Source of the DNA: Proteobacteria bacterium UBA2133 | GTDB lineage: Bacteria > Pseudomonadota > Gammaproteobacteria > Arenicellales > UBA868 | DNA: 24,344 bases | Direction: 5' to 3' | Assembly (NCBI GenBank): GCA_002327725.1 | Contig: DCXP01000050.1 | Span: 23,209-47,552 of the forward strand | In this document: piece after piece, positions 1 through 8,990 of the stretch | Layout: every line of letters begins with the position of its first letter | Numbering within the stretch: position 1 is the first letter of the stretch | Position numbers and translations under genes: made by a program | Notes under the pieces: model-generated | The model's input: the letters and a program-made list of their open reading frames with translations, nothing else | What the model was told of the DNA's origin: nothing | The model's database searches: none

Positions 1-1307
1 TCCATCGACATCTTGTCGACTTCATCGAGCATGAACAAGGGATTACGGGTTCCTGCCCGGGCCATGTTCTGGATGATCTTTCCCGGCAGAGAGCCAATAT
101 AAGTCCGTCGGTGCCCCCTTATTTCCGCTTCATCCCGCACCCCGCCGAGCGACATCCGTACAAACTTGCGATTGGTCGCGCGCGCAATCGATTCGCCCAG
201 AGACGTCTTGCCGACCCCGGGTGGCCCGACCAGACACAAAATGGGGCCTTTGACCTTGTTGATGCGCTGCTGCACCGCGAGGTATTCGAGAATACGTTCC
301 TTCACCTTGTCGAGACCGTAGTGATCCGCTTCCAGCACGGCTTCTGCTTTGGCAAGATCTTTCAGAACCCGGCTTCTTTTTTTCCAGGGCACCTGCACCA
401 GCCACTCGACGTAATTACGCACAACCGTAGCTTCCGCGGACATCGGCGACATCATGCGCAATTTCTTGAGTTCGGACTCAGCCTTCTCCCGGGCCTCTTT
501 GGGCATACCTGCTTCTTCGACCTTTTGCTGAAGCTCCTCCATTTCGTTAGGAGCATCATCCATGTCACCGAGTTCTTTCTGAATGGCCTTCATCTGCTCA
601 TTCAGGTAATACTCGCGCTGACTCTTTTCCATCTGCTTTTTCACGCGGCCACGCAAGCGTTTTTCCACCTGGAGCAAGTCGATCTCGGACTCCATGATCC
701 CCAGGAGATGTTCCAGACGCTCGCGGACATCTCCCAGTTCCAGTATTTTCTGCTTCTCATCGTTGCGCAGCGTCAGGTGCGCAGCAATCGTATCGGCCAG
801 CCGGTCAGGGTCTTCGATACCGCTTAAGGAGGTAAGCACTTCCGGCGGTATCTTCGAATTCAGTTTGACGTACTGCTCGAACTCAGACGTGACCGTGCGC
901 ATCAGGACCTCGCCCTCGCGCTCATCGAATTCACCCTCGGCAATGGGCGCCGCATCCACCACAAAACTGTCTTCGGTCTCCACGTAGTTGACGATCCCGG
1001 CACGGGAGACGCCCTCGACAAGTACCTTGACAGTCCCGTCGGGCAGTTTCAACAACTGCAGAATGTTGGCAACCGTGCCGATACCAAAGATGTTTTCAGG
1101 TGCTGGATCGTCATCCGCTGCGTCGTGCTGAGCCGCCAGAAAAATCTGCTTACCCGACTGAACGGCTTCTTCCAGTGCGTTGATGGATTTCTCGCGACCC
1201 ACAAACAGCGGGAGAACCATGTGCGGGAAAACCACCACGTCCCGCAAAGGCAGCATCTGGTAGCGGGTTCTGGGAGTTATGTCTTCGGTGGATTGTTCGT
1301 CGCTCAT
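1..1307 (-). CDS. lon: ATP-dependent protease Lon (N-terminal part, cut by window edge)
   Basis: Lon is a cytoplasmic homo-hexameric AAA+ serine protease that degrades misfolded and regulatory proteins. About 435 of the usual ~800 residues are present; the C-terminal half, including the protease domain, lies outside the window. The N-terminal substrate-binding domain opens with MLPLRDVVVFPHMVLPLF, typical of the family. The Walker A motif GPPGVGKT is at about residues 361-368, and the Walker B region (FMLDEVDKM) sits at the very edge. The reading frame is unbroken. The start at 1307 (MSDEQS) is preferred, but an in-frame ATG at 1319 would add four residues, and neither has a strong Shine-Dalgarno. 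The gene follows clpX on the same strand, the common tig-clpP-clpX-lon order of proteobacteria. A possible heat-shock promoter lies in the clpX-lon gap. Identification is secure; only the start is uncertain. Confidence 0.97.
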   Translation of the reverse strand, partial: MSDEQSTEDITPRTRYQMLPLRDVVVFPHMVLPLFVGREKSINALEEAVQSGKQIFLAAQHDAADDDPAPENIFGIGTVANILQLLKLPDGTVKVLVEGVSRAGIVNYVETEDSFVVDAAPIAEGEFDEREGEVLMRTVTSEFEQYVKLNSKIPPEVLTSLSGIEDPDRLADTIAAHLTLRNDEKQKILELGDVRERLEHLLGIMESEIDLLQVEKRLRGRVKKQMEKSQREYYLNEQMKAIQKELGDMDDAPNEMEELQQKVEEAGMPKEAREKAESELKKLRMMSPMSAEATVVRNYVEWLVQVPWKKRSRVLKDLAKAEAVLEADHYGLDKVKERILEYLAVQQRINKVKGPILCLVGPPGVGKTSLGESIARATNRKFVRMSLGGVRDEAEIRGHRRTYIGSLPGKIIQNMARAGTRNPLFMLDEVDKMSM

Positions 1308-1390
1308 ATTTCTGTCCATCACATCAATTCACAATGACATCGGTCTTGGTCTCGCACGCCTGCAACTATTCGAAACCCGTATGGAGTAAG

Positions 1391-1418
1391 TGTGAGGGCG
1401 CTTCCCCCGTATTTCAAG
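1391..1418 (-). promoter_or_regulatory. possible sigma-32 promoter of lon
   Basis: In the clpX-lon gap the minus strand carries a perfect heat-shock -35 element, CTTGAAA (1418-1412). Thirteen bases on is CCCTCACA (1398-1391) at the -10 position. The -10 matches the CCCCATnT consensus only at its first three bases, so this call rests on the -35 box, the spacing and the known heat-shock control of lon in enterics. It would place the transcript start roughly 75 bases upstream of lon. Confidence 0.4.
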
Positions 1419-1461
1419 GAGCGGTCTGTGTAACGGCTCGTTCGAGCCGGAAATCGAGCGG

Positions 1462-2751
1462 TCAGGAAGACTGGCTGGAGACGTTGCGAGACGCTTCTTC
1501 GTACATAAAGAGCGGCTGGGCCCCCGAATCGATGACGTTAGCGTCGACGGTGACCCTTGAGACATTGTCCATCGAGGGCAGCTCAAACATGGTTTCCAGC
1601 AGGGCTTTTTCGAGTATAGACCTCAGTCCTCGTGCACCGGTCTTTCTCGCGAGCGCCCGTTTGGCAATGGCCTGGAGGGTGTCTTCCCGGATCTCGAGCT
1701 TCACGCCTTCCAGTTCGAAAAGTTTCTGGTACTGCTTGACGAGTGAGTTTTTCGGCTCTGTGAGAATGGTCACAAGAGCCTCTTCATCGAGCTCTTCGAG
1801 AGTCGCGATAACCGGCATGCGGCCAACAAACTCAGGGATAAGGCCGTACTTGATCAGGTCTTCGGGTTCAAGATCATTGAGAAATTCACTGATCCGGTCG
1901 GCTTCTGTTTTGCTCTTGATGTCTGCACCAAACCCAATGCCGGACTTTTCCGACCGCTCCTGGATCACCTTTTCGAGTCCTCCGAATGCGCCGCCGCAGA
2001 TGAACAGGACGTTACGGGTATCCACCTGGAGAAATTCCTGCTGGGGATGCTTGCGCCCTCCCTGTGGCGGAACTGACGCGATCGTCCCTTCGATCAGTTT
2101 GAGCAGTGCCTGCTGAACTCCCTCACCGGAAACATCGCGCGTGATCGAGGGGTTGTCCGCTTTTCGGGAGATCTTATCGATCTCATCGATATAGACGATT
2201 CCGACCTGAGCCTTCTCCACGTCGTAATCACATTTTTGCAACAGCTTCTGAATGATATTTTCGACGTCCTCCCCAACGTACCCCGCCTCGGTGAGCGTCG
2301 TCGCGTCGGCAATCGTAAATGGCACGTTGAGTTCATGTGCCAGCGTTTCCGCCAACAGCGTCTTTCCCGAGCCGGTGGGCCCGATCATCAGGATGTTGCT
2401 CTTGGAGATATCGACGTCGGCGGAAGTGCCGTTGGCGTCTTCGTGCTCGATACGCTTGTAGTGGTTGTAGACGGCTACAGAGAGGACCTTTTTCGCTTCC
2501 GACTGACCAATGACATAGTCGTCAAGTCGTTCACAGATCTCCCGGGGCGTTGGGTAGCGTGGGCCCGAAGCTTCCGAACTGTCGGCCTCCTCCGCTTCTT
2601 CACGGATGATCTCATTGCACAGTTCGACGCACTCGTCGCAGACGAATACCGAGGGGCCGGCGATCAGTTTTCGAACTTCGTGCTGACTCTTGCCGCAAAA
2701 AGAGCAGTACAGCAGCTTATCGCCTTTCTTGTCTTCGTCGCCGTCGGCCAT
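1462..2751 (-). CDS. clpX: ClpX, ATP-dependent unfoldase subunit of ClpXP
   Basis: ClpX is the hexameric AAA+ unfoldase that recognises tagged substrates (for example ssrA-tagged ones) and feeds them into ClpP. The 429 residues match the family's usual ~424. The N-terminal zinc-binding domain has four cysteines (C16, C19, C38, C41). The Walker A GPTGSGKT is at 124-131, and Walker B IVYIDEIDKI follows. The pore loop GYVG, the RKH loop (GGRKHP) and the IGF loop that docks on ClpP (SGIGFGA) are all visible, so the protein should be a competent ClpP partner. It lies 128 bases downstream of clpP on the same strand. That gap may hold a separate promoter, but none is convincing. The start ATG at 2751 gives the expected N-terminus directly before the zinc domain. 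Confidence 0.98.
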   Translation of the reverse strand: MADGDEDKKGDKLLYCSFCGKSQHEVRKLIAGPSVFVCDECVELCNEIIREEAEEADSSEASGPRYPTPREICERLDDYVIGQSEAKKVLSVAVYNHYKRIEHEDANGTSADVDISKSNILMIGPTGSGKTLLAETLAHELNVPFTIADATTLTEAGYVGEDVENIIQKLLQKCDYDVEKAQVGIVYIDEIDKISRKADNPSITRDVSGEGVQQALLKLIEGTIASVPPQGGRKHPQQEFLQVDTRNVLFICGGAFGGLEKVIQERSEKSGIGFGADIKSKTEADRISEFLNDLEPEDLIKYGLIPEFVGRMPVIATLEELDEEALVTILTEPKNSLVKQYQKLFELEGVKLEIREDTLQAIAKRALARKTGARGLRSILEKALLETMFELPSMDNVSRVTVDANVIDSGAQPLFMYEEASRNVSSQSS

Positions 2752-2879
2752 ATTTCTGTGCGCCTCGTTCGGTCAAATACCGCGCTGAAACCGGTTAATC
2801 TCGGTTCTCAGGGTCTAACGATGCAAGGTTTGGAAAAAAATTGCAAGTGCTCCGGTGGGATCAGGATAATCTGTCTGGA

Positions 2880-3515
2880 TTATTCGTCCTCGCGGCTTTT
2901 CAGTACACGATCCACAATGCCGTACTCAACCGCTTCATGCTCGTCCATGAAATTGTCCCGCTCGGTATCGGCACTTACCGTTTCCACATCCCGCCCGGTA
3001 TGAGAAGCCAGCACCTGATTGAGTCTTTCGCGCAGCCTCAGGATCTCGCGGGCCTGAATATCGATATCGGTTGCCTGCCCCTGAAATCCGCCCAAGGGCT
3101 GGTGAATCATGATTCTCGCGTGCGGCAGGGTGAAGCGCTTGCCCGGTGCGCCGCCAGCCAGTATCACCGCACCCATGCTGGCAGCCTGGCCGATGCACAC
3201 GGTACTGATACTCGGTCGCACAAACTGCATGGTGTCGTAGATCGCCATGCCCGCATTAACCGCACCTCCGGGGGAATTGATGTAGAGGTGAATATCTTTA
3301 TCGGGATTCTCGGACTCCAGGAAAAGCAGTTGTGCCACGATCAGGTTGGCCATGTAATCCTCAACCTGGCCCACCATGAACACCACCCGCTCTTTAAGCA
3401 GGCGCGAGTAGATATCATAGGCCCGCTCACCACGCCCCGTGGTCTCGATGACCATCGGCACCAGTCCGAGATTCCGCACCGTCGCGAGTTCAGAGTTCCC
3501 AGAATTATTTGTCAT
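2880..3515 (-). CDS. clpP: ClpP, proteolytic subunit of ClpXP
   Basis: ClpP is the serine peptidase that forms the double-ring tetradecameric chamber of Clp proteases. All three catalytic residues are visible: Ser113 in GQAASMGAV, His138 in RIMIHQP and Asp187 in ERDNFM. The N-terminus carries a propeptide-like extension before LVPMVIE, the region normally autoprocessed. The substrate-channel motif INSPGG is at about 80-84. Length (211) is normal. A purine-rich GGAAAGAAG just before the ATG acts as ribosome binding site. The gene starts 25 bases after the tig stop and precedes clpX, so tig-clpP are probably co-transcribed. No anomalies were seen. Confidence 0.98.
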   Translation of the reverse strand: MTNNSGNSELATVRNLGLVPMVIETTGRGERAYDIYSRLLKERVVFMVGQVEDYMANLIVAQLLFLESENPDKDIHLYINSPGGAVNAGMAIYDTMQFVRPSISTVCIGQAASMGAVILAGGAPGKRFTLPHARIMIHQPLGGFQGQATDIDIQAREILRLRERLNQVLASHTGRDVETVSADTERDNFMDEHEAVEYGIVDRVLKSREDE

Positions 3516-3540
3516 ATCTTCTTTCCGCTCACCATTGGGT

Positions 3541-4881
3541 TTATTTGGTATCGCCGCTTGCTTCCTGGGCTACTGTAGCAGGAGACTGTGGACGCACGAA
3601 CTTTTCAAAACTCACGGTCGTGTCATTGATCTTGGCCTCTTCAAGCAGTGCCTCAACTGCCTGCTCTTCCACGATCACCGACTCTATCTGGGCGAGACGA
3701 TTCTTGTCTTCATAATACCAGCGGACAAACTGGTCGGGATCGCTATAGCTTGAGCCCATCTCGACCACACGCTCGCGGACCCGATCCGGATCCGGTTTGA
3801 TCTCAAGACGTTTTACTACCCCGTGCATCGCCAAACCCAGGCGCACCCGCCGGTATGACTCATCCAGGTAATTCGCCCGGTCAATGGGGGCATCGTGGGG
3901 CAGGCCCTGCTGCTGCAGTTGCTGGCGCACGGCCATGATGGCCCGGTTAATTTCCTCATCGACGAGCGCTGAGGGAACTTCGAATTCATTATCGCGCATC
4001 AGGGCCTCGAGCACCGCTTGCCGAATCTGTACGCGGGCACGCTGATCGCGTTCACGTTCAAGGCTGGTACGGATTTCCTGTCGGAATGCTGCCTTTGAAC
4101 CATCCTCAACACCAAAGGTCCGGATAAAGTCTTCGTCAATCTCAGGCACTTCAGGCGCCCCAACCTCCTTGACGCTGATTGCGAACTCGGCTTCCTTGCC
4201 GGCAACCTGTGCGCCGGGATAATCCTCGGGAAAGGTCAGTTGAATGGTCAGGTCTTCCCCGGCACGTGCACCCGTAATGCCTGATTCAAACTCAGCCAGT
4301 AGTGCGCCCTTGCCCAACACCACCGGGTAGTCTTTGGCCTCACCACCTTCGAAGGCCTCGCCAGCGACGCGGCCCTCGAAATCAATCACCACCCGGTCGC
4401 CGGTCTCTGCGGCCTTGTCGACAGTTTCGAAACTGGTTCGCTGCTCGCGCAAGGTTTCAATCGTGCGATCAATATCGGCATCGACAACCTCACACTGCTG
4501 GCGATCAATAGGCAGGTCACGAATATCGGTTCGGGGGACCTCGGGGAAGACCTCGAAATTGGCGATGAATTCAAGATCCTCGCCACGGGCAAGATTCTTA
4601 GGCTCGATCGCGGGCGGCCCTGCCGCATCGAGCGACTCCCCGTTAATCGCTTCCATATAACTTGCGCTGATGATCTCGTCTGCGGCTTCCGCCAGGGCCT
4701 GGTCGGCGAAGCGTGACTCGATCACCTTCATCGGAATTTTGCCCGGCCGGAAACCGGGAATCTTCGCGGTGCGGGCCAAACGCTTCAGTCGTGCGGCGAC
4801 CGCACCGTCGAGTTGTTCAGCAGGCACCTTCACGGTCATTCGCCGACCGATGGCGCCGGTAGTTTCAATGGATACGTCCAT
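3541..4881 (-). CDS. tig: trigger factor, ribosome-associated chaperone and prolyl isomerase
   Basis: Trigger factor binds ribosomal protein L23 at the exit tunnel and shields nascent chains. The ribosome-binding signature GFRPGKIP is at residues 43-50. A central FKBP-type prolyl isomerase domain spans roughly residues 160-245 (VIDFEGRVAG to the ISVKEVG strand). It is followed by the long helical C-terminal arms, typical of the ~430-450 residue family. The start ATG at 4881 has an AAGG stretch about 12 bases upstream. The gene is first of the tig-clpP-clpX-lon series and lies 110 bases downstream of a tRNA array on the same strand. There is no convincing terminator between them, so read-through from the tRNA promoter is possible. 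Confidence 0.98.
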   Translation of the reverse strand: MDVSIETTGAIGRRMTVKVPAEQLDGAVAARLKRLARTAKIPGFRPGKIPMKVIESRFADQALAEAADEIISASYMEAINGESLDAAGPPAIEPKNLARGEDLEFIANFEVFPEVPRTDIRDLPIDRQQCEVVDADIDRTIETLREQRTSFETVDKAAETGDRVVIDFEGRVAGEAFEGGEAKDYPVVLGKGALLAEFESGITGARAGEDLTIQLTFPEDYPGAQVAGKEAEFAISVKEVGAPEVPEIDEDFIRTFGVEDGSKAAFRQEIRTSLERERDQRARVQIRQAVLEALMRDNEFEVPSALVDEEINRAIMAVRQQLQQQGLPHDAPIDRANYLDESYRRVRLGLAMHGVVKRLEIKPDPDRVRERVVEMGSSYSDPDQFVRWYYEDKNRLAQIESVIVEEQAVEALLEEAKINDTTVSFEKFVRPQSPATVAQEASGDTK

Positions 4882-4991
4882 AGTTCAGTCTACCTTGTCT
4901 TTAGTCCCCTGGATTTCGCAAAATTTCACCTTTACACCACCCGACCAAGCTGATCATCGTCCGGTTCACAGTGCCCGCAAGTCGGGGAGGT

Positions 4992-5077
<86 letters not shown>

Positions 5078-5119
5078 CCCGACAACCCTGATCGCTGCTA
5101 TATCCTGATCCTGTCTGAC

Positions 5120-5195
<76 letters not shown>

Positions 5196-5230
5196 AATGA
5201 CCTGCTACCACACTTCACTGTATGCAGAAC

Positions 5231-5307
5231 TGGGGTGACCGATGGGACTCGAACCCACGACGGCCGGAATCACAATCCGGGGCTCTACCAACTGAGCTAC
5301 GGTCACC
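5231..5307 (-). tRNA. tRNA-His (anticodon GUG)
   Basis: A 77-base tRNA with anticodon GUG in loop TTGTGAT. It has the histidine identity pair: an extra 5' G (G-1, position 5307) opposite discriminator C73 (5234). CCA is encoded at 5233-5231. The acceptor GTGACCG pairs with CGGTCAC. It is the third gene of the array. Confidence 0.97.
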
Positions 5308-5403
5308 ACATGCGCTTGTCTGAACCGGTAATTATCCAATAAATCTGCATCCCGACGCCAGCGAACCGGGCACAATACAGGGGAAACCCCGGGATCAAAG
5401 GGC

Positions 5404-5480
5404 TGGCGCGCCCGACAGGACTCGAACCTGTAACCTACGGCTTAGAAGGCCGTTGCTCTATCCGGTTGAGCTACGGGCGC
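5404..5480 (-). tRNA. tRNA-Arg (anticodon UCU)
   Basis: A 77-base tRNA with acceptor GCGCCCG paired to CGGGCGC, discriminator G and encoded CCA. The anticodon stem ACGGC/GCCGT holds loop CTTCTAA, giving anticodon UCU, which reads AGA (and probably AGG). It is the second gene of the array. Confidence 0.97.
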
Positions 5481-5501
5481 CGTACCGATTGGCAGAGTGA
5501 C

Positions 5502-5578
<77 letters not shown>

Positions 5579-5583
5579 ACTGT

Positions 5584-5614
5584 GGGCGGCGACCTCCGCC
5601 CAGGCGCGATTCTA
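5584..5614 (-). promoter_or_regulatory. tRNA-array promoter -10 and leader hairpin
   Basis: On the minus strand a good -10 hexamer, TAGAAT (5614-5609), is followed by a GC-rich discriminator, as expected for stringently controlled stable RNA promoters. It lies 30 bases before tRNA-Pro. No clear -35 was found at 16-18 bases upstream. A six-base-pair hairpin (GGGCGG/CCGCCC, 5584-5601) lies between the -10 and the tRNA and may help leader processing. Confidence 0.45.
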
Positions 5615-5744
5615 GCGGATAACCCCTTACCGGGCGCAGTTGTCGGGCTAAGCGCTTCCCGATGAAAAATCTGCCGGATGATTCCGGCTCATCGCAACTT
5701 GAAGCGCCGGCCGTTTAGTTCACGACGCGAGTTACCCCAGGTCA

Positions 5745-5772
5745 CTTGATTTTCTTCAGTCCAACCCCATTT
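5745..5772 (+). promoter_or_regulatory. sigma-32 (heat-shock) promoter of htpG
   Basis: The -35 element CTTGATT (5745-5751), a 13-base spacer and the -10 element CCCCATTT (5765-5772) match the RpoH consensus CTTGAAA-N13-CCCCATnT almost perfectly. The htpG ATG is about 67 bases downstream. A near-identical element precedes clpB. Confidence 0.9.
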
Positions 5773-5839
5773 GTACTGCTGATTAAGATTTCCAAAGCCT
5801 GTCAGGAATTTTCTATTTATCAGCCCGGAGTATCGCAAG

Positions 5840-7729
5840 ATGTCGCAGACCACCGCCGCCCAGACCCACAGTTTCCAGACCGAAGTGAAGCAGCTTCTGC
5901 AGCTGATGATCCATTCGCTCTACTCGAACAAGGAGGTCTTCCTGCGGGAGCTGATATCCAACGGTTCAGACGCCTGCGACCGGCTCAGGTTCGCCGCTCT
6001 GACAGACGCCGGTCTGATGGAGGATGGCGAGACCCTTGGGCTCAAGGTCAGCTTCGACAAGAATGAAAAAGCCGTCACGATAACGGATAACGGTATTGGC
6101 ATGACAGCCGATGAAGTCATCGACAACATCGGCACCATCGCCCGCTCCGGTACCCGGCAGTTTCTCGACGCGTTGAGTGGAGACGCCGCCAACGACGCCA
6201 ACCTGATCGGACAGTTCGGCGTCGGTTTCTACTCTGCATTTCTGGTTGCGAAAAAGGTCGAACTGACTACACGCCACGCGGGTGAACCCGTTGATGCCGG
6301 TGTGCGCTGGGTGTCAGACGGCGAGGGTGAATACACCATCGAGTCAGTAGAGGTCGCGGAGCGTGGCACCAGCATCACGATCTACCTTCGGGATGAAGAT
6401 AAGGAATTCGCCGAGGATTTTCGCCTGCGGGGAATTATCAGCCGGTACTCAGATCACATCTCCTTGCCGATCGAGATGCCCTCTGAGGAAAAAGACAAAA
6501 AGGGTGAGTGGGAGTCTGTCAACAGCGGCTCCGCGCTTTGGTCCCGGCCCAAAACCGAAATATCCGAAGAGGAGTACCAGCGCTTTTACCAGTCATTGAG
6601 TTATGACAGCGAAGCGCCGCTCGCGACCCTGCACAACCGTGTCGAGGGCAACCTGGAGTACACATCGCTTTTCTTTATTCCCAAAAAAGCACCATTTGAT
6701 CTCTGGGACCGCGAGCAGCGCCATGGCATTAATTTGTACGTGCGGCGCATCTTTATCATGGATGATGCGAAATACCTGATGCCCTCGTACCTGCGGTTTG
6801 TCCGTGGCGTTGTTGACGCGGCGGATCTGCCGCTGAACGTATCCCGTGAATTTCTTCAGAACAACAAGGACATAGACCGGATCCGTTCTGCGTCGGTGAA
6901 AAAGATTCTTTCCGAGCTCAGCCGGCTGGCCGAGAAAGAGCCCGAGACTTATGCCGCTTTCTGGAAGGAGTTCGGCAAGGTGCTTAAAGAGGGTGTCGTC
7001 GAGGATCACGATAACCGTACTGTGCTCGCCGACCTGATGCGCTTCAATTCGACCCGAAGCGAAGATGCCGAGCAGTCCGAATCCCTGGCGGCCTATTTCA
7101 AGCGCATGCCCATGAAGCAAAAAGCGGTTTACTACATCACCGCCGAATCCCACAGCGCGGCCAGTACCTCGCCCCACCTTGAGATCTTCCGCAAGAACGA
7201 CATCGAGGTGTTACTGCTTAGCGATCCCGTTGACGAGTGGCTGGTGTCATCGCTTGGTGAATACAAGGACAAACCTCTGAAATCGGTCGCTAAAGGCGCG
7301 CTCGATCTGGAGGATCTCGCAACCGCTGAAGACAAGAAAGCAAACGAAGCGAAGGAGAAAGACCTCGCGGAGCTCACCGAGAAGATGCAGTCTCTGTTGG
7401 GGGAGCGCGTCAAAAGTGTACGCGTCAGCCAGCGCCTGACAGACTCCCCCGCCTGTCTGGTAGCCGATGAAACAGACCTCGGCGGCAATCTCGAGCGGAT
7501 TCTGCAGGCCATGGGCCAGAACGCCCCGGATGCCAAACCGATCATGGAGATCAACCCTGATCATCCCTTGATCCGACAGTTGAGCCCGGAACATGCGAAT
7601 CTTTCCGACTGGACGCAGGTGCTGTTTGATCAGGCCGCGCTCAGCGAAGGCGCTCCGCTTCCAGAACCCGCGGCATACGTTCAGCGGGTCAACGATCTTC
7701 TGACAAAAGCAGCGCTTACCGGCGGCTGA
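5840..7729 (+). CDS. htpG: HtpG, bacterial Hsp90 chaperone
   Basis: HtpG is the cytosolic ATP-dependent dimeric Hsp90 homologue that remodels client proteins together with DnaK. The 629-residue length is normal. The Bergerat ATP-binding fold is clear: ELISNGSDACDRLRF with catalytic Glu37 and Asn41, then TDNGIGM (82-88), and the lid/glycine motif GQFGVGFYSAF at about residue 125. The middle domain contains the conserved NVSREFLQ segment with the Arg that contacts ATP gamma-phosphate, followed by the C-terminal dimerisation domain. The charged inter-domain linker is short, as in bacteria. GGAG nine bases upstream is the ribosome binding site. The gene is monocistronic, with a heat-shock promoter upstream and a convergent neighbour 42 bases downstream. 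No hairpin terminator was seen in that gap. Confidence 0.98.
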   Translation: MSQTTAAQTHSFQTEVKQLLQLMIHSLYSNKEVFLRELISNGSDACDRLRFAALTDAGLMEDGETLGLKVSFDKNEKAVTITDNGIGMTADEVIDNIGTIARSGTRQFLDALSGDAANDANLIGQFGVGFYSAFLVAKKVELTTRHAGEPVDAGVRWVSDGEGEYTIESVEVAERGTSITIYLRDEDKEFAEDFRLRGIISRYSDHISLPIEMPSEEKDKKGEWESVNSGSALWSRPKTEISEEEYQRFYQSLSYDSEAPLATLHNRVEGNLEYTSLFFIPKKAPFDLWDREQRHGINLYVRRIFIMDDAKYLMPSYLRFVRGVVDAADLPLNVSREFLQNNKDIDRIRSASVKKILSELSRLAEKEPETYAAFWKEFGKVLKEGVVEDHDNRTVLADLMRFNSTRSEDAEQSESLAAYFKRMPMKQKAVYYITAESHSAASTSPHLEIFRKNDIEVLLLSDPVDEWLVSSLGEYKDKPLKSVAKGALDLEDLATAEDKKANEAKEKDLAELTEKMQSLLGERVKSVRVSQRLTDSPACLVADETDLGGNLERILQAMGQNAPDAKPIMEINPDHPLIRQLSPEHANLSDWTQVLFDQAALSEGAPLPEPAAYVQRVNDLLTKAALTGG

Positions 7730-7771
7730 TCCGGAGTCGTCGGGCGTTGCCAGCGACAGCGCCAGCGAACG

Positions 7772-8896
7772 TCAGGGTGCCGAGTCGGCACGACCCGTCA
7801 GTTCACGGGCGTCGCCGACCCAATCCAGCGCCCCATTGGTATCGGGAACACTCTCGCCGTTTTGATCAACACAGTTGCGGCCAAACACCAGCGAGTCGGT
7901 CACCTGGGCACTCGAGCCGATGCGGCTGTATTCAAAGAGGATGCTGCGGGAGATATGGGCACCGCTTTGAAGATGGCACCCCTGGCCGATCCAGGTAGGA
8001 CCGAAGATCTGGCATCCTGGCTCGATTCGGGAGGCCGAGCCGACATAAATGGGGCCTTCGGCGCGAACCTCGTCCCAGTCGACATTGACATTTAATCCGG
8101 TCCAGATCCGGGGTCGAACTTCCGTCCCCGGCATGCGCACCCCTCGCAGTTTCCCGCGCATCATCTGCTGGTTCGCCTGCCAGTAATCGCTGAGATGTCC
8201 GATATCAATCCAGTTAAACGGCGCCTCAATCGCACTGAACGCAAGACCCTTTTCAAGGATCAAAGGGAAGAGTTCACTGCCGATATCGAACTCGATATCC
8301 TGCGGAATGAGCTCAATGATCTCCGGTTCGAAGACGTAGATGCCGGTGTTGACCAGTTGCGAAAGGGCTTCTTTGATCTGGGGCTTCTCCTGGAAGGACT
8401 GGATCCGCCCCTGATCATCGCAAACGACCACGCCGTAACTTGAGACCCGCTCACGGGGTACTTCGCGTACGACGATGCTGGCCATAGCACCCGACTGCCA
8501 GTGTCTGCGCACCACTGCGGTCAAATCCAGATCTATGACGGCATCTCCACAGACCACAACAAATGTGTCGTCGAAGAATCCGCCATAGTCCTGTATCCGG
8601 CGGATGCCGCCGGCGGAGCCGACCGGGGCCGCGACCGTCTCACCGCCTTCCAGGTGTCCTTCAAAGGAGTAGCCGATCTCAACGTCCCATCGCCGGCCGT
8701 CACCAAAATAACCTTCGATGGATTGAGCGAGATGGCTGACATTGACCATGATCTGATCGAAACCATGGCGGGCCAGGTGCTCAACCAGGTATTCCATCAC
8801 CGGCTTTCCGAGAACCGGAATCATGGGCTTGGGCATGACGTGGGTCAGCGGACGCACCCGCGTTCCCTTGCCCGCGGCCAGAATCATTGCTTTCAT
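7772..8896 (-). CDS. NDP-sugar synthase-like nucleotidyltransferase with hexapeptide-repeat C-terminus
   Basis: The N-terminal ~240 residues form a sugar-1-phosphate nucleotidyltransferase domain, which makes NDP-sugars from NTP and sugar-1-phosphate. It opens with MKAMILAAGKGTRVRPLT, carrying the nucleotide-binding GxGTRxxPLT loop, followed by the Lys of PKPMIPV. It also has a GSAGG segment and VVCGDAVIDLDL with a metal-binding Asp. The C-terminal ~100 residues read as left-handed beta-helix repeats (GPIYVGSASRIEPGCQIFGPTWIG), as in GlmU or GDP-mannose pyrophosphorylases. The sugar and nucleotide cannot be told from sequence. AAGGA seven bases before the ATG supports this start. No other sugar gene is nearby; it sits 94 bases downstream of clpB on the same strand with no clear terminator between, so clpB read-through is possible. 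Confidence 0.9.
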   Translation of the reverse strand: MKAMILAAGKGTRVRPLTHVMPKPMIPVLGKPVMEYLVEHLARHGFDQIMVNVSHLAQSIEGYFGDGRRWDVEIGYSFEGHLEGGETVAAPVGSAGGIRRIQDYGGFFDDTFVVVCGDAVIDLDLTAVVRRHWQSGAMASIVVREVPRERVSSYGVVVCDDQGRIQSFQEKPQIKEALSQLVNTGIYVFEPEIIELIPQDIEFDIGSELFPLILEKGLAFSAIEAPFNWIDIGHLSDYWQANQQMMRGKLRGVRMPGTEVRPRIWTGLNVNVDWDEVRAEGPIYVGSASRIEPGCQIFGPTWIGQGCHLQSGAHISRSILFEYSRIGSSAQVTDSLVFGRNCVDQNGESVPDTNGALDWVGDARELTGRADSAP

Positions 8897-8990
8897 GCTG
8901 GCTTCCTTGCGAATCTGCCGGGGAGTCTACCGCCTAGCGGTTGGGATGGCCACGAAGGTAGTCCTCCCCGAAACTTCGGATAAGGCTGGA

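Noticed and set aside
1435..1448. Palindrome GGCTCG-TT-CGAGCC just after clpX as terminator
   Set aside because: The stem is short, the loop is tiny and no T-run follows on the minus strand.
2818..2846. Possible sigma-70 promoter of clpX (TTGCAA-N17-CATCGT)
   Set aside because: The -10 matches only three of six bases and TTGCAA is its own reverse complement; too weak to list as a feature.
1334..3003. Two open frames over 250 codons on the plus strand opposite clpX
   Set aside because: Both are antisense to ClpX motifs (Walker A, zinc domain), low-complexity in residues and without a ribosome binding site.
5698..5704. A second CTTGAA-like -35 upstream of htpG
   Set aside because: No CCCCAT-like -10 lies 12-15 bases downstream; the promoter at 5745-5772 is far better.
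8931..8979. Small dyads (CCGC/GCGG and CCGAA/TTCGG) after clpB as terminators
   Set aside because: Stems are four to five base pairs with no T-run; not convincing.
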